From positions 1-36,685 of the forward strand of contig JBKPDY010000157.1 of the NCBI GenBank assembly GCA_046728155.1: a stretch of 36,685 nt of DNA, read 5' to 3'. Below are positions 9,247 through 17,263 of this stretch, piece after piece. The stretch is from CAWDLX01 sp046728155. GTDB lineage: Bacteria > Actinomycetota > Actinomycetes > Mycobacteriales > Micromonosporaceae. Both the position numbers and the translations under genes were made by a program. The first letter of the stretch is position 1; each line of letters begins with the position of its first letter. The notes under the pieces are model-generated. The model was not told where the DNA came from. It worked only from the letters and a program-made list of their open reading frames with translations, and ran no database searches.

Positions 9247-9273
9247 GGTAGATGAAATCGGGCTTCCTGGCAA
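9245..9273 (-). promoter_or_regulatory. Promoter of the ABC-TetR operon
   Basis: On the minus strand TTGCCA (complement of 9268-9273), a 17-bp spacer and TACCGT (complement of 9245-9250) fit the actinobacterial sigma-A pattern TTGNNN-17-TANNNT. The -10 overlaps the first operator-like 11-mer by 2 bp. Confidence 0.55.
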
Positions 9274-9804
9274 GCGAGAGTTTGCTTGTCCTATGTGGAT
9301 GAAGCGGCGGCCGGGGAGGATCAGATCCGCCATCGCTGACTCGCCGTGACCCAGCCAACCAGCAGCCGGCGCCGCATCGGCGCAATACATACGGCCGCGG
9401 CCGCGCCGGAATCCGCGTACGCGGCCGGACCACCTGCGCAACGCTTCGGCCGCCAGCAAGATCGGTGTCGTGTCATGGCCCTCACGACGTCGGTCAGGAG
9501 CCTGTCGCGAACTCTGGCGTCTGCAGGGCGATGTCGTGAGGTCGACCGCCAGGGCGCGGGGAACGACCAGCCCATGCAGCGCGACCAGCTAGGCGAGCCC
9601 CAAGCGTCGTGGGTCCGACTGCCGATCTCACATTCCGGGATGACCGGCCGAAGATCGGTGTTCGAGTACGAGAAACAACGCCTGGCGACGACTTTGGTGC
9701 CATCACGGCGATGTTGTGGTCGATTCCCAGCATGTGGATACCATGGCGGACGAGTTCCGTACCACAACGCTGATCATGACCGGTGGGCCCGGCGTCGAAA
9801 GGTA
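9274..9804. other. Long intergenic region with a dispersed repeat
   Basis: About 530 bp between the ABC operon promoter and the terminator of the acidic-protein gene. ORFs here have no family resemblance. The only structure I can support is the repeat at 9627-9749, shared with 21145-21265. Confidence 0.5.
9627..9749. repeat. Dispersed intergenic repeat, copy A
   Basis: About 120 bp that align with 21145-21265. Shared blocks, in the same order, include CTCACAT(T/C)CCGGGAT, CGAAGATCGG, ACGCCTG(G/A)CGACG and GATTCCCAG(C/T)ATGTGGATAC with ATGGCGG at the end. Identity is roughly 70% by eye. On the minus strand the end reads as RHGIHMLGI in one frame, and as RHRIHILGI in copy B. Confidence 0.75.
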
Positions 9805-9834
9805 GCGCCCCGGCCGGAACTCCGGCCGGGGCGC
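9805..9834. terminator. Strong hairpin terminator after the acidic-protein gene
   Basis: Perfect 13-bp stem: GCGCCCCGGCCGG (9805-9817), loop AACT, CCGGCCGGGGCGC (9822-9834). It sits 21 bp beyond the stop of the minus-strand gene ending at 9856. No T-run. Confidence 0.85.
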
Positions 9835-9855
9835 ACCCGTTCAAACGCTGGAATG

Positions 9856-11136
9856 TCAAATCGACAACACGCGGTCGAGATACTCCCCGTACCGGTGCAT
9901 CGCGGCGTGCAGCTGCGCGGTGTCGCCCTGGTCGCTCTCGCGCCACTGGCCGAGGTCGGCCACGCCGCTGAGCAGCGCCTGGTTGAGCGCCGCGACCGCA
10001 TCGGTCACGATCGTCTCGGCCTGGCCGAGTGCCTCCGTCGCCGCGACGGCGAACTGCCCTTTGACGGCGGCGATCCGCTCGCGGAACTCCTGCACGCTGT
10101 CGCTGGCGAGCACCCCCTCGGGCGCCACGACGATGATCTCTTCCACGACGACGGCAACGGACTCGTCCGCCGCCGACTTTGCTGCCCCCAGGCTCCCCTC
10201 GGCCTCGGCTACCGACGCCATTTCGGCGGACGGCTCAACCTCGGCCTCGGACTCCGCCTCACCGGCCGGAGCCTCGTCGACGCTGGTCTCCTCGGCGACC
10301 GCGCCTTCGTCCGGCACGGAGATCGCGTCGATCTCGGCGATGAGCTCGGCGTTGGCGACCGGCTCGGTCTCCTCGGCGGACTCTGCTTCCCCGGCGGACT
10401 CTGTTTCGTCAGCGGTCGCTGTCTCGTCCGCTAACTCTGTTTCCTCGGCGGCTTCGGCCTCGGGCTCCACCTCTGATTCGGCCTCTGCCTCTGTCCGCGT
10501 TTCGGAATCTTCGACGAGGTCGACCTCGGCGGCCGGTTCCTCCTCGACCTCGCCCCCCGCCTCAGGAGCGACTTCGGCGGACGGCTCATCATCGGTGCTC
10601 GCTTGTTCCTCGGTGCCGGCTTCTTCGACGGTCTCGGCTTCGTCAACCTCGACCGCGGCCACGACCTCTGCCTCGGCGTCGGCCTCTGCTGCCTCAACGG
10701 CTGGCTCCGCGGCGACCTCAGCCTCGGGCTCCGCATCAGCTACGGCCTCTGCCTCGGTATCGGAGTCGACCTCAGCCTCGGCTTCTGCCTCGGTCTCTGC
10801 CTCTGGCTCGTCGGCGGATGCGGCCTCTGCCTCGGCGGATGCGGCCTCCGCCTCCGGCTCTGCCTCGGCGGATGCGGCCTCGGCCTCCGGCTCAGCGGTG
10901 GATTCGGTCTCGGCCTCAGCCCCTGCCTCGGGCTCAGCGGCGGCCTCGTCCGCCACCTCGCCGGCGGAACCGTCCGAAGTGGACTCTTCTTCGGCGGCCG
11001 GCTCGTCGAGGACCGGCGGCGCGTCCTCGACGAGAGTTGCGGTGGGCATTGCCGTCGCGCTCTCCTCGGCGGATCGGGGTGTGGGTACGACACCCTCCTC
11101 CGCCGGGACGCCGGCCATGCCCTCTCGTTCGTGCAT
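9856..11136 (-). CDS. Acidic Glu/Ala-rich low-complexity protein with helical C-terminal tail
   Basis: 426 aa. I do not recognise a named family. Residues about 20-330 are a disordered, very acidic region of degenerate EAEA/SAEAE/PEAE units with almost no aromatic or basic residues. The last 80 residues (about 347-426, from SVQEFRERIAAVKGQF to YGEYLDRVLSI) have normal composition and look like amphipathic helices. That tail is probably the functional, conserved part and the acidic stretch a spacer or interaction surface. No signal peptide or membrane helix. The start at 11136 is fixed by GGAGGAGG just upstream; the 28 codons before it overlap the leader. The gene is divergent from hisI and ends in a strong terminator, so it is a single-gene unit. 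Confidence 0.8.
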   Translation of the reverse strand: MHEREGMAGVPAEEGVVPTPRSAEESATAMPTATLVEDAPPVLDEPAAEEESTSDGSAGEVADEAAAEPEAGAEAETESTAEPEAEAASAEAEPEAEAASAEAEAASADEPEAETEAEAEAEVDSDTEAEAVADAEPEAEVAAEPAVEAAEADAEAEVVAAVEVDEAETVEEAGTEEQASTDDEPSAEVAPEAGGEVEEEPAAEVDLVEDSETRTEAEAESEVEPEAEAAEETELADETATADETESAGEAESAEETEPVANAELIAEIDAISVPDEGAVAEETSVDEAPAGEAESEAEVEPSAEMASVAEAEGSLGAAKSAADESVAVVVEEIIVVAPEGVLASDSVQEFRERIAAVKGQFAVAATEALGQAETIVTDAVAALNQALLSGVADLGQWRESDQGDTAQLHAAMHRYGEYLDRVLSI

Positions 11137-11394
11137 GTTCCTCCTCCGTCCTTCTTGCGGCCGGTGGTCGGCCGCATCTCTGGGGGAATCCAGGTCAAAC
11201 CCGACCAGAGATCCGCGCACGGAGGCGAGACCTGGGATCGGGTCGGACTTGGTGAGATAAGCGGAGCGTCCGCCCTAGCTATCTCGGGCGACGCCTAGTA
11301 AAGGTACCCCCACAAGACTGCAAATCTCAGCCCTCAATTTGGGCGCGTCTAGGACGAGTTCGCGGGACGCCTGACGTGGTGGAGAATCTGTCCC
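11137..11394. promoter_or_regulatory. Divergent promoter region of the acidic protein gene and the his/trp operon
   Basis: 258 bp. Toward hisI, GAGAAT at 11382-11387 lies 7 nt before the GTG and could serve as a leaderless -10. Toward the acidic protein, a TTGCAG box with TACTAG 17 bp downstream is a weak promoter candidate. The short hairpin GCCC-TCAATTT-GGGC lies near 11330-11345. I see no Trp-rich leader peptide, so transcription attenuation is not supported. Confidence 0.4.
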
Positions 11395-11748
11395 GTGGAC
11401 GGATCTCCGTTGGACGCGTCGATCTCCGATCGACTCAGGCGCGACGCCGCCGGACTCGTACCGGCCGTCGTCCAGCAGCACGACACCGGTGAAGTGCTGA
11501 TGCTCGCCTGGATGGATGACGAGGCGCTGGACCGTACCCTTCGCACCGGACGGGCGACCTACTTCTCGCGCAGTCGCGGCCGGCTGTGGGTCAAGGGTGA
11601 GGAGTCGGGGCACCACCAGCACGTCCGGTCGGTGGCACTGGACTGCGACGGCGATACGCTGCTGGTTCGCGTGGATCAGGTCGGCCCGGCCTGTCACACC
11701 GGCGAACGGACATGTTTCCACACCGAACTTATGGGAGAAGCGCAGTGA
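11395..11748 (+). CDS. hisI: Phosphoribosyl-AMP cyclohydrolase
   Basis: 117 aa. It opens the adenine ring of phosphoribosyl-AMP, the third step of histidine synthesis, in the cytoplasm. Family features: GEVLMLAWMDDEAL near residue 33, ATYFSRSRGRLWVKGEESGH in the centre, and the metal site DCDGD followed by PACHTGERTCF with its two cysteines. This is the single-domain type without the HisE fusion, as usual in actinobacteria. The gene starts with GTG. Its stop overlaps the trpE start (GTGA), so histidine and tryptophan synthesis are read from one transcript. Confidence 0.95.
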   Translation: MDGSPLDASISDRLRRDAAGLVPAVVQQHDTGEVLMLAWMDDEALDRTLRTGRATYFSRSRGRLWVKGEESGHHQHVRSVALDCDGDTLLVRVDQVGPACHTGERTCFHTELMGEAQ

Positions 11749-13289
11749 CCACCGGCGTCGTCACGCCGATCGAGAAGACGTTCCTCGACCTGGCTCGGAC
11801 TCATCGCGTCATTCCCGTGACGCGACGACTGCTCGCCGACGGGGAGACGCCGGTCGGGGTATACCGCAAGCTCGCCGGTGGTCCGGGAACGTTTCTTTTG
11901 GAATCGGCCGAGCTCGGTTCCGGTTCCGGCGGTACGGCGTGGTCGCGCTATTCATTCGTCGGTGTGCGGAGTACGGCGACGCTGACCGAACGCAACGGCC
12001 AGGCGCACTGGCTCGGCCATCCGCCCGCCGGGGTGCCCACCACCGGCGACCCGGCCGACGTACTGCGCACGACGGTCGGACTTCTCTCCGGTGGCCAGCC
12101 GGTCCCCGATGTCGGCCTGCCGCCACTGACCGGCGGCCTGGTCGGCTACCTCTCGTACGACATCGTGCGCCGATTCGAGCGCCTTCCCGAGCTCGCCGCC
12201 GACGACCTACCGGTGCCCGAGCTGGGAATGCTCCTCGCCACCGATCTCGTCGTGCTGGATCACTTCGAAGGCTCGGCCGTATTGGTGGCGAACGCGATCC
12301 TGCCCCCGCGGGCTAGCCGGGCCGTCGCGTCGGCGGCGTACCACCAGGCCATCGGCCGCCTCGACGCGATGACCACGGCACTGTCCCGGCCGACCCCGCC
12401 GATGGTCTCCACTGTGGACAGCCCGGGCGCCGGACACTACCTCTCCCGTACGCCCGAGGGCATGCACCCCAAAGCGGTCGAGTCCGCGAAGGAGGCGATC
12501 CGGGCCGGCGAGTGTTTCCAGATCGTGGTCGCCCAGCGTTTCGAGCGCCCGACCGACGCCGATCCGCTCGATATCTACCGCGTCCTGCGCGCAACGAACC
12601 CCAGCCCCTACATGTACCTGCTGCGCTTCGACGGGTTCGACATCGTCGGCTCCTCGCCCGAGGCGCACCTGAAGGTGCAGACACAACCCGACGGCCGGCG
12701 CCGGGCTCTGCTGCACCCGATCGCCGGCACCCGCTGGCGCGGCACCACCGCGCAGGAGGACGCCAGACTCGCCGCCGACCTGCTCAACGATCCGAAGGAG
12801 AGGGCCGAGCACGTCATGCTCGTCGACCTGGGTCGAAACGATCTGGGTCGGGTCTGCAAGGCCGGCAGCGTCGAGGTGCCCGAGTTCGCCACGATCGAGC
12901 GGTACAGCCACGTGATGCACATCGTCTCCACCGTCGTCGGGGAGCTTCGCGACGACCGGAGCGCATTCGACGCGCTCGTGGCGACGTTTCCTGCCGGCAC
13001 ACTGTCCGGCGCACCGAAGGTACGCGCCATGGAGATCATCGAAGAGCTTGAACCGACCCGGCGGGGAATCTACGGCGGCATCGTGGGGTACTTCGGCTTC
13101 GGCGGCGATCTGGACACCGCCATCACGATCCGGACCGCGCTGCTGCGCGGCGGTGTCGCGTACGTGCAGGCCGGGGGCGGCATCGTGGCCGACTCCGATC
13201 CCGCCGCCGAGGAGCAGGAAAGCCGCAACAAGGCCGCCGCCGTACTGGCGGCGATCGCGGCGGCCGAGACCCTCAAGCCCGCACGGTGA
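11745..13289 (+). CDS. trpE: Anthranilate synthase component I
   Basis: 514 aa from GTG at 11745, set by the GTGA overlap with hisI and a GGGAG 7 nt upstream. It converts chorismate and ammonia (supplied by the TrpG glutaminase, not in this window) to anthranilate. The LLES element of the tryptophan feedback site is at residues 51-54, with NPSPYMYLL as the second half of the regulatory pocket. The catalytic chorismate-binding region includes RAEHVMLVDLGRNDLGRV, GTLSGAPK at about 418-425, and YGGIVGYFGF with the AGGGIVADSDP tail. It should therefore be feedback-inhibited. A copy of the palindrome CCACTGTGG lies inside it at 12409. Confidence 0.96.
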   Translation: MTTGVVTPIEKTFLDLARTHRVIPVTRRLLADGETPVGVYRKLAGGPGTFLLESAELGSGSGGTAWSRYSFVGVRSTATLTERNGQAHWLGHPPAGVPTTGDPADVLRTTVGLLSGGQPVPDVGLPPLTGGLVGYLSYDIVRRFERLPELAADDLPVPELGMLLATDLVVLDHFEGSAVLVANAILPPRASRAVASAAYHQAIGRLDAMTTALSRPTPPMVSTVDSPGAGHYLSRTPEGMHPKAVESAKEAIRAGECFQIVVAQRFERPTDADPLDIYRVLRATNPSPYMYLLRFDGFDIVGSSPEAHLKVQTQPDGRRRALLHPIAGTRWRGTTAQEDARLAADLLNDPKERAEHVMLVDLGRNDLGRVCKAGSVEVPEFATIERYSHVMHIVSTVVGELRDDRSAFDALVATFPAGTLSGAPKVRAMEIIEELEPTRRGIYGGIVGYFGFGGDLDTAITIRTALLRGGVAYVQAGGGIVADSDPAAEEQESRNKAAAVLAAIAAAETLKPAR

Positions 13290-13837
13290 ACGACCGCCGG
13301 CAGTTGACCATCGCCATCGTCGGCTGTGCGGCCGGTGCCGGGCTGGCCCTGTTTGCGTCCTCGCGGACGTGGCTCGTCACGCAGACCGTACGGGCCGCGC
13401 CGCAACCGCCGCTCGTGACGGACCGATCGGGTGTGGATATCACGCCGCTGCTGCCCGCCCTGGCGTGGGTCGCGCTGGCCGCCGCGGGAGGGGTACTCGC
13501 CACCCGCTCGCTCGCCCGTGTCGTGGTCGCCGTCGCGATGCTGCTCGCCGGCCTCGGGGTCGGGGTCGAGGCCGTGCGGATCGCGGCGGGCACCGATGGC
13601 GTGCGCGCAGTGTGGCCGACGCTGTGCGTCATCGGCGCACTCCTGGTCGTCGCGGCCGCCGCCCTGACCCTCTACGGAGGTCGGCGATGGCCGGCCATGG
13701 GAGCCCGGTACGAGCGGGCCCGACCGCAACATCGGCCGGCGTCGAGCGACGACGCTCCGGACGGTTCGGCGGCCCAGATGTGGGACGCGATCGATCACGG
13801 TCTCGACCCGACCAGAAGCGAGGACCAGGATGAGTAA
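13286..13837 (+). CDS. Trp-operon-associated membrane protein (TIGR02234)
   Basis: 183 aa from GTG at 13286, overlapping the trpE stop by 4 nt. Four membrane segments: about residues 7-25, 52-70, 77-97 and 110-130, then a hydrophilic acidic C-terminal tail of some 45 residues. The pattern (SSRTWLVT after the first helix, GVDITPLLPALAWVALA, then AGGVLATR) is that of the Trp_oprn_chp family found only beside actinobacterial trpE. Its function is unknown; a role in tryptophan or precursor transport has been guessed from context only. Confidence 0.9.
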   Translation: MNDRRQLTIAIVGCAAGAGLALFASSRTWLVTQTVRAAPQPPLVTDRSGVDITPLLPALAWVALAAAGGVLATRSLARVVVAVAMLLAGLGVGVEAVRIAAGTDGVRAVWPTLCVIGALLVVAAAALTLYGGRRWPAMGARYERARPQHRPASSDDAPDGSAAQMWDAIDHGLDPTRSEDQDE

Positions 13838-15080
13838 GGCACGCCGCCGGCTGCTGGCGATATCGGTCACCCTCGTTCTCCTGGCCGGGGCCGCAGTCGC
13901 CGCCGCCAAGTTCACCGGGTTGTTCGGCCGCGCGAGCACCGCCACCATCGGTGTCGACCTGCCCTTTCAGGGCGCGAGCAGCGACGATTCGACGCAGACG
14001 TTCAACGCGATGAAGCTCTATCTCGACCGGATCGGTGGCAAGGTCGGCGACACGACGGTCTCGTTGTTCAGCTACGACGACTCGACGACGGAGAACATCA
14101 CCGGCGACCCGGCGCGCTGTACCGAGAACGCGAACGCCCACATCGCCCGCGCCGATGAGGTCGCCGTCATCGGGCCGAACAGCGTTGCCTGTGCCCGGGC
14201 CGAAGCGAAGCTGCTTGCCGGTGCCGGGATGGTGATGATCTCACCGACGGTCACCAACCCCGGGCTCACGACCGCATGGGGCCCCGGCGAGCCGGACGCA
14301 TACACCGCCTCCGGGGTACGAGGGTTTGCCCGGGTGGTACCTACGGATGACGAGCAGGCCGCCGCCGCGGCGCAGTTCGCCGCCCGGACGGCCGGCGTCC
14401 ACCACTGCCTCGTGCTCAGCGACGGTGAGCTCTACGGCAGCCGGCTCGCTCAACGCTTCTTCGAGCAGGCCAATGCCGCCGGCGTCACCGTTATCGACCG
14501 GGGGACCTGGGACCGGACCCGCTTGTCGTACACCGATCTCTTCCCCACCTCATCCGGCATCGATTGCGTGTTCCTGGCCGGAAACTTCGACAACAACGGT
14601 GAACAGCTCGTCACCGACAAGGTGAGCACACTCGGCGACAACGACCGGGTGAAGCTCCTCGTCCCGGACGGGTTCGGCCTCTACCCGGCCTTTGTCAACC
14701 TTCCCGCGGCGCAGCATGCGTACACGACGACGCCGGGCCTGACGATGGACGGCTGGCGGTCGTTGCACGGCAACGTCGACACGTTCCTCACCGCCTACCA
14801 CGACCGGTACCAGTCGGATCTGACCGCGCCGCAGGCACTCTACGGCGTACTCGCGTTGCAGGTCGTGCTGCGCGCGATAGAGGCGTCCGACCCGACCCGT
14901 GCGGCGGTGCACCGCGCTGTGTTCGAGGCGACGGGAGTGAGCGTGCCGGCGCGGACATGCATCACGGGTTCGCAGACCGGCATCGTTCCTCAGACCGGCG
15001 ACGTGACCGCACCCGCGGTAACCATGGCGCAGCTCAACAACGGCACCGTGACGTTCGCGGGGACGGCAACGCCTTCGTGA
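13830..15080 (+). CDS. Orphan periplasmic-binding-protein (LivJ-like) domain, membrane-anchored
   Basis: 416 aa. One N-terminal membrane segment (about residues 7-27), no lipobox cysteine, then a type-1 periplasmic-binding fold. Visible are the first strand STATIGVDLPFQGASSDDSTQ, VAVIGPNSVACARAEA and GMVMISPTVTNPGLT (ligand-pocket loops of the branched-chain amino-acid binding proteins), and LVLSDGELYGSRLAQRFFEQA opening the second lobe. The start overlaps the membrane-protein gene by 8 nt. No ABC permease or ATPase is nearby, so it is more likely a ligand sensor or a subunit of a remote transporter. Its place between trpE and trpC suggests an amino-acid or aromatic ligand, but that is inference. 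Confidence 0.85.
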   Translation: MSKARRRLLAISVTLVLLAGAAVAAAKFTGLFGRASTATIGVDLPFQGASSDDSTQTFNAMKLYLDRIGGKVGDTTVSLFSYDDSTTENITGDPARCTENANAHIARADEVAVIGPNSVACARAEAKLLAGAGMVMISPTVTNPGLTTAWGPGEPDAYTASGVRGFARVVPTDDEQAAAAAQFAARTAGVHHCLVLSDGELYGSRLAQRFFEQANAAGVTVIDRGTWDRTRLSYTDLFPTSSGIDCVFLAGNFDNNGEQLVTDKVSTLGDNDRVKLLVPDGFGLYPAFVNLPAAQHAYTTTPGLTMDGWRSLHGNVDTFLTAYHDRYQSDLTAPQALYGVLALQVVLRAIEASDPTRAAVHRAVFEATGVSVPARTCITGSQTGIVPQTGDVTAPAVTMAQLNNGTVTFAGTATPS

Positions 15081-15095
15081 CCGCGGTCGGTGAGT

Positions 15096-15227
15096 ATGCC
15101 TCATCGCATGCGGTGTGGTGCGACTACCCCGGACACAACGGCCACCGGGCCGGGACCTACCATCGGCCGCATGACGCCCCGCACGAGTCAGGCGGTCGCG
15201 GCCCGCTCGAAACGGGGTGCGGTGTGA
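15096..15227 (+). CDS. Possible 43-codon ORF coupled to trpC
   Basis: An ATG at 15096 opens a 43-codon frame (MPHRMRCGATTPDTT at its start) whose TGA overlaps the trpC GTG as GTGA. No family is recognised, no good RBS is visible, and the composition is not distinctive. The overlap is consistent with a coupling leader like others in this window, but chance is possible. Some actinomycetes carry an extra small gene at this place in the trp operon; this one does not look like it. Confidence 0.3.
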   Translation: MPHRMRCGATTPDTTATGPGPTIGRMTPRTSQAVAARSKRGAV

Positions 15228-16033
15228 CGGTCCTCGACGAGATCCTGGCCGGAGTGCGGGAGGATGTGGCGGCCCGCCAGCAGGAAGTGCCGCTGAGTGC
15301 CCTGCGCGAGGCGGCGGCCGCCGCGCTGCCGCCGGTCGACGGTTATGCCGCGTTGCGGGCACCGGGAGTCGGGGTCATTGCCGAGGTAAAGCGGTCCTCG
15401 CCATCGAAGGGACAGCTGGCCGAGATTCCGGATCCGGCCGAGCTGGCGCAGGAGTACGCGGCCGGCGGCGCCCGTTGCGTCAGCGTTCTCACCGAGGGCA
15501 GGTGGTTCGGCGGGTCACTGGGTGACCTGGCCGCCGTGCGGGCCGCGGTGACGGTTCCGGTGCTGCGCAAGGACTTCGTGATCTCGAGTTACCAGGTGCA
15601 CGAGGCCAGAGCGTACGGGGCCGACATGGTACTGCTGATCGTCGCGGCGTTGGAGCAGAACACGTTGGTGGGACTGCTGGAACGCGTCGAGTCCCTCGGC
15701 ATGACGGCGTTGGTCGAGGTGCATACCGAGCTGGAGGCCGACCGGGCGGTCGCGGCCGGAGCGAAGGTCATCGGCGTCAATGCCCGCAACCTCGCCACGC
15801 TTGAGGTCGACCGGTCATGTTTCGAACGCATCGCTCCGGGCCTCGCCAACACGATCGTGAAGATCGCCGAGTCCGGGGTCCGCGGGCCGCACGACCTGAT
15901 CCGGTATGCGGCCGCTGGTGCCGACGCCGTGCTCGTGGGCGAGGGCCTGGTAACGAAGAAGAGTCCGCGTGACGCGGTGGCCGAGCTGGTCACCGCGGGG
16001 GCACATCCGGCAACACCCCGTCCGGTGCGCTAG
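15224..16033 (+). CDS. trpC: Indole-3-glycerol-phosphate synthase
   Basis: 269 aa from GTG at 15224; an open frame extends further upstream but carries no family sequence. It closes the ring of 1-(2-carboxyphenylamino)-1-deoxyribulose-5-phosphate to give indole-3-glycerol phosphate. TIM-barrel motifs: VIAEVKRSSPSKG with the catalytic lysine, VSVLTEGRWFGGS, VLRKDFVIS, ALVEVHTELE, IGVNARNLATLEVD and IAESGVRG. It is not fused to TrpF, as expected for actinobacteria. The 143-bp gap before it is the only sizeable break in the operon, so an internal promoter here is possible. Confidence 0.96.
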   Translation: MTVLDEILAGVREDVAARQQEVPLSALREAAAAALPPVDGYAALRAPGVGVIAEVKRSSPSKGQLAEIPDPAELAQEYAAGGARCVSVLTEGRWFGGSLGDLAAVRAAVTVPVLRKDFVISSYQVHEARAYGADMVLLIVAALEQNTLVGLLERVESLGMTALVEVHTELEADRAVAAGAKVIGVNARNLATLEVDRSCFERIAPGLANTIVKIAESGVRGPHDLIRYAAAGADAVLVGEGLVTKKSPRDAVAELVTAGAHPATPRPVR

Positions 16034-16036
16034 GCC

Positions 16037-17263
16037 ATGGCCACGACCGACGCCCGGCTGCTCGCCGCATCGGGGCTGCTCCCCGACGAGCGTGGGCACT
16101 TCGGCCGCTACGGCGGACGCTTCGTACCCGAGGCGTTGATCGCGGCGCTGGACGAGCTGGACGTGGCGTACCGGCACGCCCTGGCCGACGAAGGCTTCCA
16201 AGCCGAACTTGCCACGCTGTCCCGGGACTACGCCGGTTTGCCGAGCATGCTCTACGACGCGACCCGCCTGTCAGCGCAGGTCGGGGTGCGGATCCTGCTC
16301 AAGCGGGAAGACCTCAACCACACCGGCGCACACAAGATCCGCAACGTGCTGGGTCAGGCGCTGCTGACCGTACGGATGCGTAAGCCCCGCATCATCGCCG
16401 AGACCGGAGCCGGTCAGCACGGCGTCGCGGCCGCGACCGCCGCCGCTCTGTTCGGGCTGGAGTGCGTCGTCTACATGGGCGAGGAGGACACCCGCAGGCA
16501 GGCCCTCAACGTGGCCCGGATGCGCCTGCTCGGCGCGACGGTCGTCCCGGTCACCGGTGGTTCCCGCACCCTCAAGGACGCGATGAACGAGGCGCTGCGC
16601 GATTGGGTGACCAATGTGGACAGTACGCACTACCTCATCGGGTCGGCCGGAGGTCCGCATCCTTTCCCGGCGATGGTCCGCGACTTCGTGCGTCCGATCG
16701 GCGTGGAGGCGCGCAAGCAATGCCTCGACCTGACCGGACGGCTGCCCGACGCGGTCTGCGCCTGCGTGGGCGGTGGCTCCAACGCCATCGGCATCTTCCA
16801 TGCGTTCATCGCCGACACCGACGTGGCGCTGTACGGGTTCGAGGCCGGCGGTGAGGGCGTGGCCACCGGACGCACCGCGGCCAGCATCACGGCTGGCAGT
16901 CTCGGCGTGCTGCATGGCGCGCGCACGTACGTCCTGCAGGACGAGGATGGCCAGACCGTTGAGTCGCACTCGATCTCGGCCGGTCTCGACTACCCGGCGG
17001 TCGGTCCGGAGCACGCGTGGCTGCACGACACCGGCCGCGCGGTATACGAAGCGGTCGACGACGACGAGGCGATGGCCGCGTTCCAGCTGCTCTGCCGGAC
17101 CGAGGGAATCATCCCCGCCATCGAGAGCGCACACGCCCTGGCCGGCGCGGTGCGGCTGGCCCGGCGCCGGGGCGACTCACCGACACTGCTGGTCAACCTT
17201 TCCGGTCGCGGGGACAAGGATGTCGAGACGGCCGGGCGGTTCTTCGAGGTGCTGAGCCCGTGA
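16037..17263 (+). CDS. trpB: Tryptophan synthase beta chain
   Basis: 408 aa, starting 3 nt after trpC. It condenses indole with serine to give tryptophan using pyridoxal phosphate. The PLP lysine is K100 in LNHTGAHKIRN, the phosphate-binding loop is CVGGGSNAIG, and ETGAGQHGVA, YMGEEDTRRQ and the C-terminal VNLSGRGDKD are in place. It belongs to the TrpB1 type that pairs with TrpA, which follows with a 4-nt GTGA overlap. Length is normal for actinobacteria, where an N-terminal extension of about 15 residues before GHFGRYGGRFVPE is common. Confidence 0.97.
   Translation: MATTDARLLAASGLLPDERGHFGRYGGRFVPEALIAALDELDVAYRHALADEGFQAELATLSRDYAGLPSMLYDATRLSAQVGVRILLKREDLNHTGAHKIRNVLGQALLTVRMRKPRIIAETGAGQHGVAAATAAALFGLECVVYMGEEDTRRQALNVARMRLLGATVVPVTGGSRTLKDAMNEALRDWVTNVDSTHYLIGSAGGPHPFPAMVRDFVRPIGVEARKQCLDLTGRLPDAVCACVGGGSNAIGIFHAFIADTDVALYGFEAGGEGVATGRTAASITAGSLGVLHGARTYVLQDEDGQTVESHSISAGLDYPAVGPEHAWLHDTGRAVYEAVDDDEAMAAFQLLCRTEGIIPAIESAHALAGAVRLARRRGDSPTLLVNLSGRGDKDVETAGRFFEVLSP

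Noticed and set aside
9250..9780. Transposase remnant
   Set aside because: Frames on both strands were read; no DDE or other transposase motif could be supported. Only the dispersed repeat remains.
9920..11260. 446-codon Ser/Ala-rich plus-strand ORF
   Set aside because: It is the mirror of the Glu/Ala-rich gene on the other strand: GAG/GCC-rich codons leave the complement free of stops. No RBS or family match, and the minus-strand gene has a good RBS, a normal C-terminal domain and a terminator.
11300..11395. Trp attenuator before the operon
   Set aside because: No short ORF with tryptophan codons and no alternative hairpins.
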